Assembly (NCBI RefSeq): GCF_001429285.1
Contig: NZ_LMJJ01000041.1
Location: forward strand, 342,630 to 406,629
Direction of reading: 5' to 3'
Origin: Ensifer sp. Root278
GTDB lineage: Bacteria > Pseudomonadota > Alphaproteobacteria > Rhizobiales > Rhizobiaceae
Length of the DNA: 64,000 bases
Shown here piece by piece: positions 27,071 to 36,109 of this stretch. Positions within the stretch are counted from its first letter, which is position 1. Every line of letters starts with the position of its first letter. The notes under the pieces are model-generated. The model was not told where the DNA came from, did not search any database, and saw nothing but the letters and a program-made list of their open reading frames with translations. Made by a program: the position numbers and the translations under genes.

Positions 27071-28000
27071 TTACAGGGCCTTCTGCAACTCAGGCAGCGC
27101 TTCGAAGAGATCGGCAACCAGGCCGTAGTCGGCGACCTGGAAAATCGGTGCCTCTTCGTCCTTGTTGATCGCGACGATGACCTTCGAGTCCTTCATGCCG
27201 GCGAGGTGCTGGATGGCACCGGAGATGCCGCAGGCGATATAGAGATCAGGTGCGACCACCTTGCCGGTCTGACCGACCTGCCAGTCGTTCGGCGCGTAGC
27301 CGGCATCGACAGCGGCGCGCGAGGCGCCGACGGCAGCACCGAGCTTGTCGGCAACCGGCAGGATGACTTCCTGGAACTTCTCCGAGGAACCGAGCGCACG
27401 ACCACCGGAGATGATGATCTTGGCCGAGGTCAGCTCCGGACGGTCGGACGACGACAGGGCGTCGGCGACGAAGCTGGAGACACCCGGGTTGGCGGCAGCC
27501 GCGACACTTTCGATCGCAGCCGAACCGCCTTCTGCGGCAGAGGCGAAGGAGGCGGTGCGCACGGTGATGACGCGCTTGGCTTCCGTCGTCTGCACCGTCT
27601 GGATGGCGTTGCCGGCATAGATCGGGCGCTTGAAGGTGTCGGAAGAGACGACCTCGATGATTTCCGAGACCTGGGCGACGTCGAGCAGCGCTGCGACGCG
27701 CGGCATGACGTTCTTGCCGACCGAGGTCGCCGCTGCGACGATCGTGTCGTAGTTGCCGGCGAGCGAAACGATCAGGGCTGCCAGCGGCTCTGCGAGGTTG
27801 TTGGCAAGCGAGGCATCGTCGGCGACGAGCACCTTGGATACCCCGGCAAGCTTCGATGCCTGTTCGGCCGCTGCCTTGGCGCCGCTACCGGCGACCAGCA
27901 CATGCACATCGCCGCCGATCTTGGAGGCGGCGGTCAGCGCCTTGGCGGTCTGGTCGGAAAGGTGGTTGCTGTCGTGGTCAGCCAGAAGAAGAATGGCCAT
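27071..28000 (-). CDS. etfA: Electron transfer flavoprotein alpha subunit
   Basis: A 309-residue ETF alpha subunit (FixB family) that binds FAD and passes electrons from acyl-CoA dehydrogenases to ETF-ubiquinone oxidoreductase. The C-terminal FAD domain carries [43 protein letters not shown] and [11 protein letters not shown], all diagnostic. It lies 22 nt after etfB on the same strand. The sequence fits the housekeeping ETF rather than the nitrogen-fixation FixB paralogue, judged by length and neighbours. Confidence 0.96.
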   Translation of the reverse strand: MAILLLADHDSNHLSDQTAKALTAASKIGGDVHVLVAGSGAKAAAEQASKLAGVSKVLVADDASLANNLAEPLAALIVSLAGNYDTIVAAATSVGKNVMPRVAALLDVAQVSEIIEVVSSDTFKRPIYAGNAIQTVQTTEAKRVITVRTASFASAAEGGSAAIESVAAAANPGVSSFVADALSSSDRPELTSAKIIISGGRALGSSEKFQEVILPVADKLGAAVGASRAAVDAGYAPNDWQVGQTGKVVAPDLYIACGISGAIQHLAGMKDSKVIVAINKDEEAPIFQVADYGLVADLFEALPELQKAL

Positions 28001-28022
28001 GATGATATCTCCCTTCCTTAAA

Positions 28023-28772
28023 TCAGAGCACGCCGGCTTCGGTCTTGAGCTTTTCGACGAGCTCGGCGACCGACTTGACCTTGATGCCGGCCTTGCGGCC
28101 CGACGGCTCCTCGGTCTTCAGCACCTTGAGGCGGGCAGCGGTGTCGACGCCGAAGTCCGCAGGGGTCTTCTTGTCGAGCGGCTTCTTCTTCGCCTTCATG
28201 ATGTTGGGCAGCGAGGCGTAGCGCGGTTCGTTGAGGCGCAGGTCGGTGGTGACAACTGCCGGCAGCTTGATGTCGATGGTCTGCAGACCGCCGTCGACTT
28301 CGCGGGTCACGGTTGCCTTGCCATCGCCGATCTCGACCTTGGAGGCAAAGGTGCCCTGGGCCCAGCCGAGCAGAGCCGACAGCATCTGGCCGGTCTGGTT
28401 CGAATCGTCGTCGATCGCCTGCTTGCCGACGATGATCAGGCCCGGCTGTTCGGCTTCGGCGACGCCCTTGACGATCTTGGCCACAGTGAGCGGCTCGACC
28501 TGGTCTTCGGTCTCAACCAGGATGGCGCGGTCGGCGCCCATGGCAAGGGCCGTGCGTAGCGTCTCTTCGGCCTTGGCCGGACCAACGGAAACGACGACGA
28601 CTTCCTCCGCCTTGCCGGCTTCCTTCAGCCGCAGCGCTTCTTCGACCGAGATTTCGTCGAAGGGGTTCATCGACATCTTCACGTTCGCGAGCTCGACGCC
28701 CGAACCGTCTGCCTTCACGCGAATTTTGACGTTGTAGTCAACCACCCGCTTCACCGTCACAAGTATTTTCAT
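28023..28772 (-). CDS. etfB: Electron transfer flavoprotein beta subunit
   Basis: A 249-residue ETF beta subunit (FixA family) that pairs with EtfA and holds AMP. It opens [20 protein letters not shown] and contains [33 protein letters not shown] and the C-terminal recognition segment [16 protein letters not shown], which docks on dehydrogenases. It is first in an operon etfB-etfA, possibly continuing to hbdA. A LiuR-like palindrome lies 149 nt upstream at 28921-28937. Confidence 0.96.
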   Translation of the reverse strand: MKILVTVKRVVDYNVKIRVKADGSGVELANVKMSMNPFDEISVEEALRLKEAGKAEEVVVVSVGPAKAEETLRTALAMGADRAILVETEDQVEPLTVAKIVKGVAEAEQPGLIIVGKQAIDDDSNQTGQMLSALLGWAQGTFASKVEIGDGKATVTREVDGGLQTIDIKLPAVVTTDLRLNEPRYASLPNIMKAKKKPLDKKTPADFGVDTAARLKVLKTEEPSGRKAGIKVKSVAELVEKLKTEAGVL

Positions 28773-28920
28773 GGATTCTTCCCTCCAAGAGCTTTCGCAG
28801 GAAAATGCGCCTTAACGGAGCCGCCTGATTGTCGGTTGGCGACATCGATACGCGTTTTTTCTCCAATTACAATCGCTGTGCATGGCGCTAAATCGATATA
28901 ATCCCGAGAATTGGAATGAC

Positions 28921-28937
28921 GTTTACGTACACGTAAG
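28921..28937. promoter_or_regulatory. LiuR-like palindromic operator upstream of etfBA
   Basis: The core TTACGT-AC-ACGTAA (28923-28936) is a perfect inverted repeat and matches, as I recall it, the TTTACGT..ACGTAAA motif described for MerR-type LiuR regulators of branched-chain amino acid and acyl-CoA catabolism in proteobacteria, where etf genes are regulon members. The 291-nt gap 28773-29063 has no other recognisable feature. Confidence 0.5.
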
Positions 28938-29063
28938 ATAAGCGGATGGCAAGCGGGTTCCGAGGCCAGTCTTTTACAGGTCGTCAATGCGGGGCCGGGG
29001 GCAGGCAAGTCCTTGAAAAACCGCCCGATCCGCGTTCATTGGGCGGAAAAGGCCGGGCTCCGC

Positions 29064-29855
29064 TCAGGTCTGGCGTCCCCAGGGCATCGGCGGTTTTGTC
29101 GCATCCGGAGCCGGCTGCTGCCCGGCCGTGACCGGTTCCGCCTTGTGGCGGACGGCGCGCGGCGTAACGATGGTGCGGTCGAAAAGCGGTACGTCGCGGC
29201 GTCGCAAAATGACCACCAGGATGAGGCCGGCGACGATGCCGCCGACATGGGCGCTCCAGGAAACGCCGCTGCCAGGATCGACGACCAGCATGAAGAATTG
29301 CTGGCCAATCCAGAGGGCCAGCGGAATGGCCGCGGGAAGCGGCAGCGGGATGCGGAAGAACACCAGAACCCAGACGCGCACCTTCGGATGCAGCAGGAAG
29401 TAGGCGGCAACGACGCCGGAGATCGCGCCGGATGCGCCGATCAGCGGTGCCTCTGAGGCCGGATCGAGAAGCCCATGTGCAAGCGCCCCCGCGGCGGCGC
29501 AGAGCAGATAGAAGGCGAGGTAGCGGAAGTGCCCGAGCGCGTCTTCGACATTGTCGCCGAACACCCAGAGGAACAGCATGTTCATCGCCAGATGCATGAA
29601 GTCGCCATGCAGGAAGGAATAGGTGATGAAGGTGAAGCCGTCGGGAACGATGATCAGTGACGGATCGAGTTGGGCATAGTCGAAGATGAGCGCCGGGATA
29701 TAGCCGAAGCCGAGGATTGCGGCATTGGCGAACTCTTCCGAGGCGATCGGCCCGGTGATCAGCCAGACGACGATGTTGACGACGATCAGGCTGATCGTGA
29801 CGTACTGGACCTTGATGTGCTTCAGGGTGTTCGTATCGTGAAGCGGTATGAACAT
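29064..29855 (-). CDS. Rhomboid family intramembrane serine protease
   Basis: A 263-residue integral membrane protein with six or seven helices. The nucleophile serine is in the G-A-S-G-A-I-S motif and the partner His is in SWSAHVGGIVAG near residue 220; the HLAMNMLFLWVFG segment supplies the conserved Asn/His pocket. It cleaves transmembrane substrates within the inner membrane. The start is ATG 29855 with GGGAG just upstream; an upstream in-frame ATG adds 10 polar residues and lacks a binding site. A short soluble Pro-rich tail follows the last helix. Confidence 0.93.
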   Translation of the reverse strand: MFIPLHDTNTLKHIKVQYVTISLIVVNIVVWLITGPIASEEFANAAILGFGYIPALIFDYAQLDPSLIIVPDGFTFITYSFLHGDFMHLAMNMLFLWVFGDNVEDALGHFRYLAFYLLCAAAGALAHGLLDPASEAPLIGASGAISGVVAAYFLLHPKVRVWVLVFFRIPLPLPAAIPLALWIGQQFFMLVVDPGSGVSWSAHVGGIVAGLILVVILRRRDVPLFDRTIVTPRAVRHKAEPVTAGQQPAPDATKPPMPWGRQT

Positions 29856-29931
29856 GCTCTCTCCCGAAGCGTCGTTCCATGCCACGGTTCCTCAATCCGA
29901 ATCCGGCTTGGGAACGATGCGGAAGCGGACG

Positions 29932-30510
29932 TTATCTGTTTTTTCCGGGAATCCAAAGGACGTCGGCTTGACCTTTGTCATTTGCCGAACGCGCCGCGAC
30001 AAACAGGAAATCGGAGAGCCGGTTGATATAGGCGATCGCCTCTTTGCTGACGATCTCTCCTTCGACATTGGCGAGCGCTACCATCTGCCGCTCGGCCCGC
30101 CGCGCGACGGTGCGGGCGACATGCAACATCGCTGAGGCAGGACTGCCGGCTGGAAGCACGAAGGAGCGCAAGGGTTCGAGCTCGGCATTCAGCCGGTCGA
30201 TTTCGATCTCCAGCCAGGTTACCTGCGCTGTGACGATCCGGAGCGGTTCGTATTGCGGCGGTTCGCCGGTGTCGGGCGTCGCGAGATCGGCGCCAAGATC
30301 GAAGAGATCGTTCTGGATCCGCATCAGCGCGTCGTCGAGCGCCGGGATGTCGGCCGTGTGCTGCCGCGCCAAGCCGACGAAGGCGTTGGATTCATCCACC
30401 GCGCCATAGGCATCGACCCGAAGGTCGCTCTTGAGGCGGCGCGGACCTGCAACAAGCCCGGTGGTGCCGTTGTCACCCGTCCGGGTGTAGATCTTGTTGA
30501 GCTTCACCAT
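29932..30510 (-). CDS. pduO: Cob(I)alamin adenosyltransferase, PduO type
   Basis: A 192-residue ATP:corrinoid adenosyltransferase that makes adenosylcobalamin from cob(I)alamin. The N-terminal ATP motif is KIYTRTGDNGTTGL, the YGAVDESNAF segment follows, and the C-terminal RTVARRAER and YINRLSDFLFVAAR motifs are diagnostic of the PduO class rather than CobO/BtuR. It complements the cobalt chelatase genes at the window start. It lies upstream of the rhomboid gene on the same strand (76-nt gap). Confidence 0.95.
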   Translation of the reverse strand: MVKLNKIYTRTGDNGTTGLVAGPRRLKSDLRVDAYGAVDESNAFVGLARQHTADIPALDDALMRIQNDLFDLGADLATPDTGEPPQYEPLRIVTAQVTWLEIEIDRLNAELEPLRSFVLPAGSPASAMLHVARTVARRAERQMVALANVEGEIVSKEAIAYINRLSDFLFVAARSANDKGQADVLWIPGKNR

Positions 30511-30531
30511 CTGTCGTCACGGTCCTCTAGA

Positions 30532-30647
30532 GCAATTCCAGGAAAGGTGTGAAACGGCTTTCCGTCCGGAATTGCGTCATCTAGGTCGGGCAATTCCAGG
30601 AAAGGTGTGGAACGGCTTTGCGTCCGGAATTGCGTCATCTAGGTCGG
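30532..30647. repeat. Tandem duplication of RIME-like module 2 (58-bp period)
   Basis: Two head-to-tail copies, 30532-30589 and 30590-30647, differ at only two positions. Each has the outer stem GCAATTCC/GGAATTGC. The repeat unit includes a CATCTAGGTCGGG junction that is also the end of the HIG1-like gene, so the duplication copied the gene's last bases including its TAG stop. Confidence 0.85.
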
Positions 30648-30842
30648 GCGGCCGCCGCCGGTGACCCACAGCGTTACCATGATCAGGACGATCGCGATCG
30701 CTTGCAGCAGCACGCGGGCCTGCATCAGCTTGTTGGATTTGCTGGCGCTGCCGCCCCTCATCATGTTCAAGAGGCCGCGGAGCAAAACAATGGCGACCAA
30801 GCCCATGACGAACAGGGTCAGGCCGGTGAAGAAACTAGACAT
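30639..30842 (-). CDS. Twin transmembrane HIG1-domain-like protein
   Basis: A 67-residue protein with two hydrophobic helices (about residues 4-26 and 43-61) separated by the short polar loop RGGSASKSNKLMQARVLLQ, which matches the bacterial HIG1/hypoxia-induced (PF04588) pattern NKLM-xARVLLQ. Such proteins associate with respiratory complexes in the inner membrane; the bacterial role is not settled. The stop codon and last residues (GRPT) lie in or next to a duplicated mosaic repeat. Confidence 0.8.
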   Translation of the reverse strand: MSSFFTGLTLFVMGLVAIVLLRGLLNMMRGGSASKSNKLMQARVLLQAIAIVLIMVTLWVTGGGRPT

Positions 30843-30865
30843 CGTATTCTTCCTTGCATTTCTAC

Positions 30866-31699
30866 TCAGCCAAGTCGGCCGATGATGCGATAAAACAATG
30901 CAGCCGGCAGGAGCTTTTTCAGAAGCGCGCCCTGCCTGGCGGGCCTTGTTACAATATAGTGCGGTTTTGGTTTCTTTGCTGTCAGCGCGTGCTTCAAAAC
31001 CGCATAAACCGCATCCGGGCCGAGCTTGCCGGGCGCGGGTTTGCCTTCGCCCTTCAGGCGCCGCATCTGTCGTTCGTATTCGACACGGTGCACCGAATTC
31101 TTGAGGTCGATGAAACGCTCGATATAGGCAACGGCATTGGTCGTGAACTTGGACGCGATCGGTCCGGGCTCAATGAGGCTCACCTCGATGCCGCTGCCGG
31201 CAAGCTCCATCTTGAGCGTGAGCGACAGGCCCTCGATCGCAAACTTGGATGCGTTGTAGGCGCCGCGCCAGCGATAGGGAACGATGCCGAGGATGGAGGA
31301 GCACTGCACGATGCGGCCGCTGCCACGCGCCCGCATCGACGGAATCACCCGCCGCGTCAGGTCATGCCAGCCGATGACGTTGGTCTCGAGCTGAAGCCTA
31401 AGCGCTTCGGTCGGCAGGTCCTCGACGGCACCGGCCTGGCCATAGGCGCCGTTGTTGAACAGCGCGTCGATGCGTCCGCTGGAAAGCGCCAGCACCGTGT
31501 CTGCCAGGGCGGCGATGGTTTCCGGCTTGGTATAGTCCATCAGGAAGGTCTCGATGCCCTCAGCTTCAAGGGACTGGCGGTCTTCTTCCCGGCGCACGGT
31601 GGCAAAGACACGCCAGCCGTCGGCATGGAGCGCGCGCGCACAGTAGGCGCCGATCCCGGACGAACATCCGGTGACAATGATTGTGGGGCGATCAGTCAT
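30866..31699 (-). CDS. Short-chain dehydrogenase/reductase (SDR) family oxidoreductase
   Basis: A 277-residue classical SDR. The NAD(P) motif is T-G-C-S-S-G-I-G near residue 10, N-N-G-A at the end of strand 4, the catalytic Ser is in VQCSSILG, and Y-N-A-S-K holds the catalytic Tyr and Lys. The Arg following the first strand (ATVRREED) favours NADPH. A hydrophobic, basic C-terminal tail suggests membrane association. The substrate is unknown. The start is ATG 31699; the long open extension upstream overlaps the divergent gene's control region and is rejected. Confidence 0.9.
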   Translation of the reverse strand: MTDRPTIIVTGCSSGIGAYCARALHADGWRVFATVRREEDRQSLEAEGIETFLMDYTKPETIAALADTVLALSSGRIDALFNNGAYGQAGAVEDLPTEALRLQLETNVIGWHDLTRRVIPSMRARGSGRIVQCSSILGIVPYRWRGAYNASKFAIEGLSLTLKMELAGSGIEVSLIEPGPIASKFTTNAVAYIERFIDLKNSVHRVEYERQMRRLKGEGKPAPGKLGPDAVYAVLKHALTAKKPKPHYIVTRPARQGALLKKLLPAALFYRIIGRLG

Positions 31700-31881
31700 C
31701 CGATCGATTCCTGTAGAAATCCTGCCTCCGTTTCCCATATTCATCGGCGGGATACAATTGAATTGCGCAAGCCGGAACCCGCCAGCGTTGTCGCCGTTGG
31801 GATCGTGTGAAGCCAAGGAAACGGCACCGGGACGACAGCGCGGGAGTACGCGGTCGTGGAGCCCTGTAGGATTGGAATGGA

Positions 31882-32790
31882 ATGCCAGCATTCATACGCA
31901 TCACCTGGAAAGTCGTATTCGATGCGCTCTGGCATTTCAGCCTCGATGACGGTTGGGCGATGGCGAGCCATGTGGCTCTGTCGTCGCTGCTTGCCGTCTT
32001 TCCCTTTCTAATCTTCGGCACAGCACTCGGCAGCTTTCTCGGCGCTGATCAATTTGCCGAAACGGCCGTACACCTGATCTTCGACGCCTGGCCCGAATCG
32101 ATCGCCAAGCCTGTCGCCGACGAGATCGTGCGGGTGCTGACGATCCCGCGCGGCGGGCTTTTGACCATTTCCGTTCTTGCCGCGGCCTATTTTGCCTCCA
32201 ACGGCGTGGAAGCGCTGCGCGTCTCGCTGAACCGCGCCTATCGCGTCAGCGAGAGCCGTTACTGGTACATGACCCGGTTAGCGAGCCTCGGCTTCGTGCT
32301 CGCCGGCGTGCTGATCCTTGCGGCGCTCAGCATCCTGCTGGTCGCGGTGCCGCTGGCGGTGCGTTACACCGGGGAATGGTGGCCGTGGCTCGGCGGTGTG
32401 CTGGCGACAGTCGACAACTGGAGCCTGCCGCTCGCCCTGATCATGTTGACCGGTGGGCTGCTCGTGTCGCATCTCTGGCTGCCGGACGGTCACCGCAAGG
32501 TGGTCGACGTGCTCCCCGGCATCGTGCTGACGCTCGTCTGCTGGACGATCGGCGCCTATGCCTTCGCCTCCTATCTCGCGACCTTCGCCACCTATGTCTC
32601 GACCTATGCGGGCCTGGCGTCGATCATGATCGTGCTCGTGTTCCTCTACATGATCGCGGCGATCTTCATCATCGGCGCCGAGATCAACGCGGCAATCCTG
32701 AAATACCGGGTCAAACGCATGGTGCGGCGCAGCTTCCAGTTCCGCAGCGGCACCGATGCGGGCCGCGAAGACGAGGACCTAAACGACTAG
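31882..32790 (+). CDS. YihY/BrkB family inner-membrane protein
   Basis: A 302-residue protein with about six transmembrane helices matching the YihY/BrkB family: DDGWAMASHVALSSLLAVFPFLIF at the N terminus, LPDGHRKVVDVLPGIVLTLVCW in the middle, and a late YAGLASIMIVLVFLYMIAAIFIIGAEINA. The old label 'ribonuclease BN' is a misannotation of this family. The role is unknown, possibly transport or envelope maintenance. Its last 12 nt overlap the convergent gluQRS gene. Confidence 0.9.
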   Translation: MPAFIRITWKVVFDALWHFSLDDGWAMASHVALSSLLAVFPFLIFGTALGSFLGADQFAETAVHLIFDAWPESIAKPVADEIVRVLTIPRGGLLTISVLAAAYFASNGVEALRVSLNRAYRVSESRYWYMTRLASLGFVLAGVLILAALSILLVAVPLAVRYTGEWWPWLGGVLATVDNWSLPLALIMLTGGLLVSHLWLPDGHRKVVDVLPGIVLTLVCWTIGAYAFASYLATFATYVSTYAGLASIMIVLVFLYMIAAIFIIGAEINAAILKYRVKRMVRRSFQFRSGTDAGREDEDLND

Positions 32791-33660
32791 GGCCCGGACC
32801 TCTTCCGGGGTGCGGCCGGCGGCACGGAATGCCGCAATGCCGGTATCCTGGTTGCTCTTGGAGAGCTTGCGGCCATCCGGCCCAAGGATTAGCCGGTGGT
32901 GATGATAGAGCGGCTCCGGCAGGTCGAGAAGCCGCTGCAGCAGCCGGTGCACGGAGGTTGCGTGATAGAGATCGCGGCCGCGCACCACGTGGGTAATGCC
33001 CTGCAGCGCATCATCTGTCACGACGGACAGATGGTAGCTTGACGGTGCATCGGAACGCGACAGGATGACGTCGCCCCAGGCGGCGGGGTTGGCAGCAATG
33101 ATGCCGGCTTCGCCCGCCGGCCCGGCACCGCTCTCGCTCCAGGTGAGGCGGGCGTTGCCGAAGAGGCTGATCGCTTTCTGCATGTCGAGCCGCAAGGCAT
33201 AGGCTCTGCCACTCTCAAGCATGGCCGTTCGCTCACCGGTCGAATAGGTGCGCTCGCGTCCGGGATAGAGCGGACTGCCATCCGGATCGCGCGGCCAGGT
33301 CCGGCCGCCGGCTTCGGCTTCTGCGACGGCGGCCTTGATCTCGCCGCGGGTCATGATCGAGGGGTAGACCACGCCGAGTTCATTCAACCGTTCAAGCGCC
33401 GACGCATAGGCGCCGAAATGGTCCGACTGGCGGCGCACGGGGCGCTCCCAGTCCAAGCCGAGCCAGGCGAGATCCCTGGAGATCGCTGCCTCGAATTCCG
33501 GGCGGCAACGGGTCTGGTCGATATCCTCGATGCGCAGCAGGAAACGGCCGTTCGCGGCCTTCGCCATGTCGTGGTTCAGCACCGCGGAAAGCGCATGGCC
33601 GAGGTGAAGCAGGCCGTTCGGGCTGGGGGCAAAGCGGAAAACGGGTGGCGTGTCTGGCAT
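32779..33660 (-). CDS. gluQ: Glutamyl-Q tRNA(Asp) synthetase
   Basis: A 293-residue paralogue of the catalytic core of glutamyl-tRNA synthetase that glutamylates queuosine at position 34 of tRNA(Asp). The N terminus reads FRFAPSPNGLLHLGHA (HIGH-type motif) and the second class I motif is K-L-S-K-S near the C terminus; the anticodon-binding domain is absent, as expected. The zinc-binding cysteines found in many GluQ proteins are not seen. The start is ATG 33660 with GGGAAAGG upstream. Together with yhhQ at 4249 it points to an active queuosine pathway. Confidence 0.93.
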   Translation of the reverse strand: MPDTPPVFRFAPSPNGLLHLGHALSAVLNHDMAKAANGRFLLRIEDIDQTRCRPEFEAAISRDLAWLGLDWERPVRRQSDHFGAYASALERLNELGVVYPSIMTRGEIKAAVAEAEAGGRTWPRDPDGSPLYPGRERTYSTGERTAMLESGRAYALRLDMQKAISLFGNARLTWSESGAGPAGEAGIIAANPAAWGDVILSRSDAPSSYHLSVVTDDALQGITHVVRGRDLYHATSVHRLLQRLLDLPEPLYHHHRLILGPDGRKLSKSNQDTGIAAFRAAGRTPEEVRALVV

Positions 33661-33714
33661 CCTTTCCCTTTGCCATGGAAGGCGTATAAAAATCATCCGC
33701 TTTGTGGAGGCGTC

Positions 33715-34362
33715 ATGCGGATCATCCGGACACATGAGGATATCGAAGCCGGGCTTTCCGGTCTGGTGATGCTCGATGCGCGTCTGGAGTACGTGGTCGC
33801 CAGGGCCGGGCCCGTGCCGCTCCGCCGAACCAATCCCGGTTACCGAGGCCTCGCCAGCATCATCGTCTCGCAGATGGTCTCGAAGGCAAGCGCTGCGGCG
33901 ATCTGGCGGCGGATGGAAGAGAGGCTCGGCGAGGTGACGGCATCAGGGGTGATTTCGCTCAGCGATGAGGACTGCCGCGTCATCGGCCTCTCCCGCGCCA
34001 AGGCGGATGCGTTGCGTCGCGTCGCCGATGTGGTGGTGGGCGGCGAGATCGATCTCGATGCGATCTGCGACGCCGAAGCGACCGAGGCGATCCGGGACCT
34101 GACGGCGGTCAAGGGCGTGGGACGCTGGACGGCGGAGGTCTATCTGCTGTTTTGCGCCGGCCACCCGGATGTCTTCCCCTCTGGCGACGTCGCCTTGCAG
34201 AACGCGATCGGCCACGGGCTGGGCCTCGAATTGCGCCCGACCGCACGCGAAATTGATTCGCTTGCCGCCTCCTGGTCGCCCTGGCGCAGTGTCGCTGCGC
34301 GGCTCTTCTGGGCCTATTATGCACAGGAAATGCGCCGAGATGCTGTTCCTGTGACACCTTGA
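33715..34362 (+). CDS. DNA-3-methyladenine glycosylase II (AlkA-like, HhH-GPD)
   Basis: A 215-residue base-excision glycosylase. The helix-hairpin-helix is LTAVKGVGRWTAEVYLL (residues 129-145) and the catalytic Asp is D158 in FPSGDVALQ. The SIIVSQMVSKASA helix near residue 48 is typical. It lacks the N-terminal TATA-like domain of E. coli AlkA, as in the shorter family members. It removes alkylated purines. The start is ATG 33715 with GTGGAGG 5 nt upstream. It is divergent from gluQ. Confidence 0.9.
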   Translation: MRIIRTHEDIEAGLSGLVMLDARLEYVVARAGPVPLRRTNPGYRGLASIIVSQMVSKASAAAIWRRMEERLGEVTASGVISLSDEDCRVIGLSRAKADALRRVADVVVGGEIDLDAICDAEATEAIRDLTAVKGVGRWTAEVYLLFCAGHPDVFPSGDVALQNAIGHGLGLELRPTAREIDSLAASWSPWRSVAARLFWAYYAQEMRRDAVPVTP

Positions 34363-34469
34363 AGGAAAAAGCGAATCCAGCGCATGCATTTTTGTTTCCG
34401 GCTTCACAATCCTGTTGCAACGGGCCTAATATAGAAGGTGCAGATGCCGAATCGATCAGGAGAATACGC

Positions 34470-35027
34470 TTGACGATTGCAGTCTCACCTCAGGCCTTAC
34501 CAGCGCTCGTCTTGAACGCTGACTATCGGCCGCTTAGTTACTACCCCTTGTCGCTTTGGTCCTGGCAGGACGCGATCAAGGCCGTCTTCCTTGACCGTGT
34601 AAACATCCTTGCCGAGTACGAACATTCGGTGTCGTCTCCGAGTTTCTCGATGCGACTGCCGAGCGTCGTTTGCCTCAAGAGCTACGTGCAGCCCTCGCGC
34701 CACCCGGCCTTCACCCGGTTCAACGTGTTCCTGCGCGATAAATTCGAATGCCAGTATTGCGGTTCGCCCGACGATCTCACCTTCGATCACGTGGTGCCCC
34801 GCGCTCACGGCGGCCAGACGACCTGGGACAACGTCGTCGCAGCCTGCTCCCCCTGCAATCTGCGCAAGGGCAGCAAGCTGCCGAAGCAGGCCGGCATGTT
34901 CCCGCACCAGAGGCCCTTCCAGCCGACGGTACAGGACCTGCACAACAACGGCCGGCTCTTTCCGCCGAACCATCTGCATGAAAGCTGGATGGACTATCTC
35001 TACTGGGACGTCGAACTGCAGCCCTGA
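34470..35027 (+). CDS. HNH endonuclease
   Basis: A 185-residue protein with an HNH domain at residues 94-135: C94-x2-C97, the catalytic F-D-H at 105-107, an Asn in WDNVV, C126-x2-C129-N130 and then LRKGSK. The N-terminal 80 residues (PALVLNADYRPLSYYPLSLWSWQDAI) are typical of a widely conserved chromosomal HNH family, not of a phage or restriction enzyme. The function is unknown. The start is TTG at 34470 with AGGAGA 6 nt upstream; the open frame continues upstream without a better start. Confidence 0.9.
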   Translation: MTIAVSPQALPALVLNADYRPLSYYPLSLWSWQDAIKAVFLDRVNILAEYEHSVSSPSFSMRLPSVVCLKSYVQPSRHPAFTRFNVFLRDKFECQYCGSPDDLTFDHVVPRAHGGQTTWDNVVAACSPCNLRKGSKLPKQAGMFPHQRPFQPTVQDLHNNGRLFPPNHLHESWMDYLYWDVELQP

Positions 35028-35153
35028 CGCTGTTCGTGCCTTCTTGCCGGATCAAGCCCCAGAGCGGGATCAGGACAGGTGCGTGCCTTCGCCAACCCGT
35101 GTCGGGTGGTTACGGCGCGAAAGTGTCCGCATTCCTGAGTCCGCCCAGGGAGA

Positions 35154-35666
35154 TCAGCGCGCCTTTGTAGCGCCGCGCAGGGCGATCGCTGCGAGGATGA
35201 GGCTGGCGATCACGTTCCACCCGGCGAAGGAAAGGCCGAGCACCCGCAATGCGGCCTCCGTGCAGGACGGAGCGTGCTTCGAATCGAGATCGCCGAGCAG
35301 ATCGCCGACATTCGACGACACGCCCTGTGCCGTCGTCGCGCAGGTGGAGGGGCCTTCCCAGAAGTGCCATTCGGCGCCCGAGTGATAGACGCCCATGCCG
35401 GCGCCGACGAGCATCAGAATTCCGACGATGGCGAGCAGCGTGCGGGTCAGCCACACCGGCAGCTTCAGCGCACTGGTGATGATGGCGAGAATGCCGACCG
35501 GAATGCCCCAGTAGTAGGGATCGCGCTGCAAAAGGCAGAGCGCGCAGGGGATGTAGCCACCGATATGCTCGAAGCCGAGCGCCCCGCCGACAGTTGCCGC
35601 CATGCCAAGTGTCACGACAATGGCGATCAGCAGGTGCTGGCGGGATTGGGTGGCGGCGTCGATCAT
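35154..35666 (-). CDS. dsbB: Disulfide bond formation protein B
   Basis: A 170-residue four-helix inner-membrane quinone reductase that reoxidises DsbA. The first redox pair is C41-A-L-C44 in GGYIPCALCLLQRDPYY, and the periplasmic loop holds a second pair (STCATT near residue 108 and PSCTEAA near residue 135). Helix positions and length fit DsbB. It stands alone, convergent with the HNH gene (126-nt gap) and divergent from the tRNA-Leu region. Confidence 0.93.
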   Translation of the reverse strand: MIDAATQSRQHLLIAIVVTLGMAATVGGALGFEHIGGYIPCALCLLQRDPYYWGIPVGILAIITSALKLPVWLTRTLLAIVGILMLVGAGMGVYHSGAEWHFWEGPSTCATTAQGVSSNVGDLLGDLDSKHAPSCTEAALRVLGLSFAGWNVIASLILAAIALRGATKAR

Positions 35667-35821
35667 CTATACCTCGCGGGCGGCAGCTCGGAACCGACAC
35701 ATGCCGCAGTGCAAACTGGATGGCGCCTTCTTAGGCAGGATCGCGCGCCCTGTAAATCGCGGTAGCCGCGACAGGTCCGCACGCTTTCGTGATTGTCATC
35801 GGGGCATGCTGAAAATGATGG

Positions 35822-35851
35822 TTGACCGCAGTGAAAACCTTCGTGTAAATC
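35822..35851 (+). promoter_or_regulatory. Probable promoter of tRNA-Leu
   Basis: TTGACC (35822-35827), an 18-nt spacer and TAAATC (35846-35851) lie 27 nt upstream of the mature tRNA 5' end. The rest of the dsbB-tRNA gap shows nothing else. Confidence 0.5.
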
Positions 35852-35878
35852 CGAGCCGCTGATATCGCACTTCCCTGA

Positions 35879-35963
35879 GCCCCATTGGCGGAATTGGTAG
35901 ACGCGCTCGACTCAAAATCGAGTTCCGAAAGGAGTGCTGGTTCGACCCCGGCATGGGGCACCA
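35879..35963 (+). tRNA. tRNA-Leu (anticodon CAA)
   Basis: An 85-nt tRNA folded by eye. The acceptor stem is GCCCCAT/ATGGGGC with discriminator A and an encoded CCA. The anticodon stem is CTCGA/TCGAG with loop CTCAAAA (anticodon CAA, decoding UUG). There is a long variable arm typical of type II leucine tRNA, and a T arm with GGTTCGACC. No integrase or duplicated 3' end is seen downstream, so it does not mark an integrated element here. Confidence 0.96.
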
Positions 35964-36109
35964 CCACACCACCCGAATTCACAGACATCATCCCCGACCG
36001 ATGTTTCCGGCTTGGACGCGCCTTGGCCAGTGCTTGCCGCGCCGGTCATTGAACTGTCGCTTGCGAAGGTGTTAGGTGCGCTGCAGCAGAAATCTGTCAT
36101 GGCAGTGTC

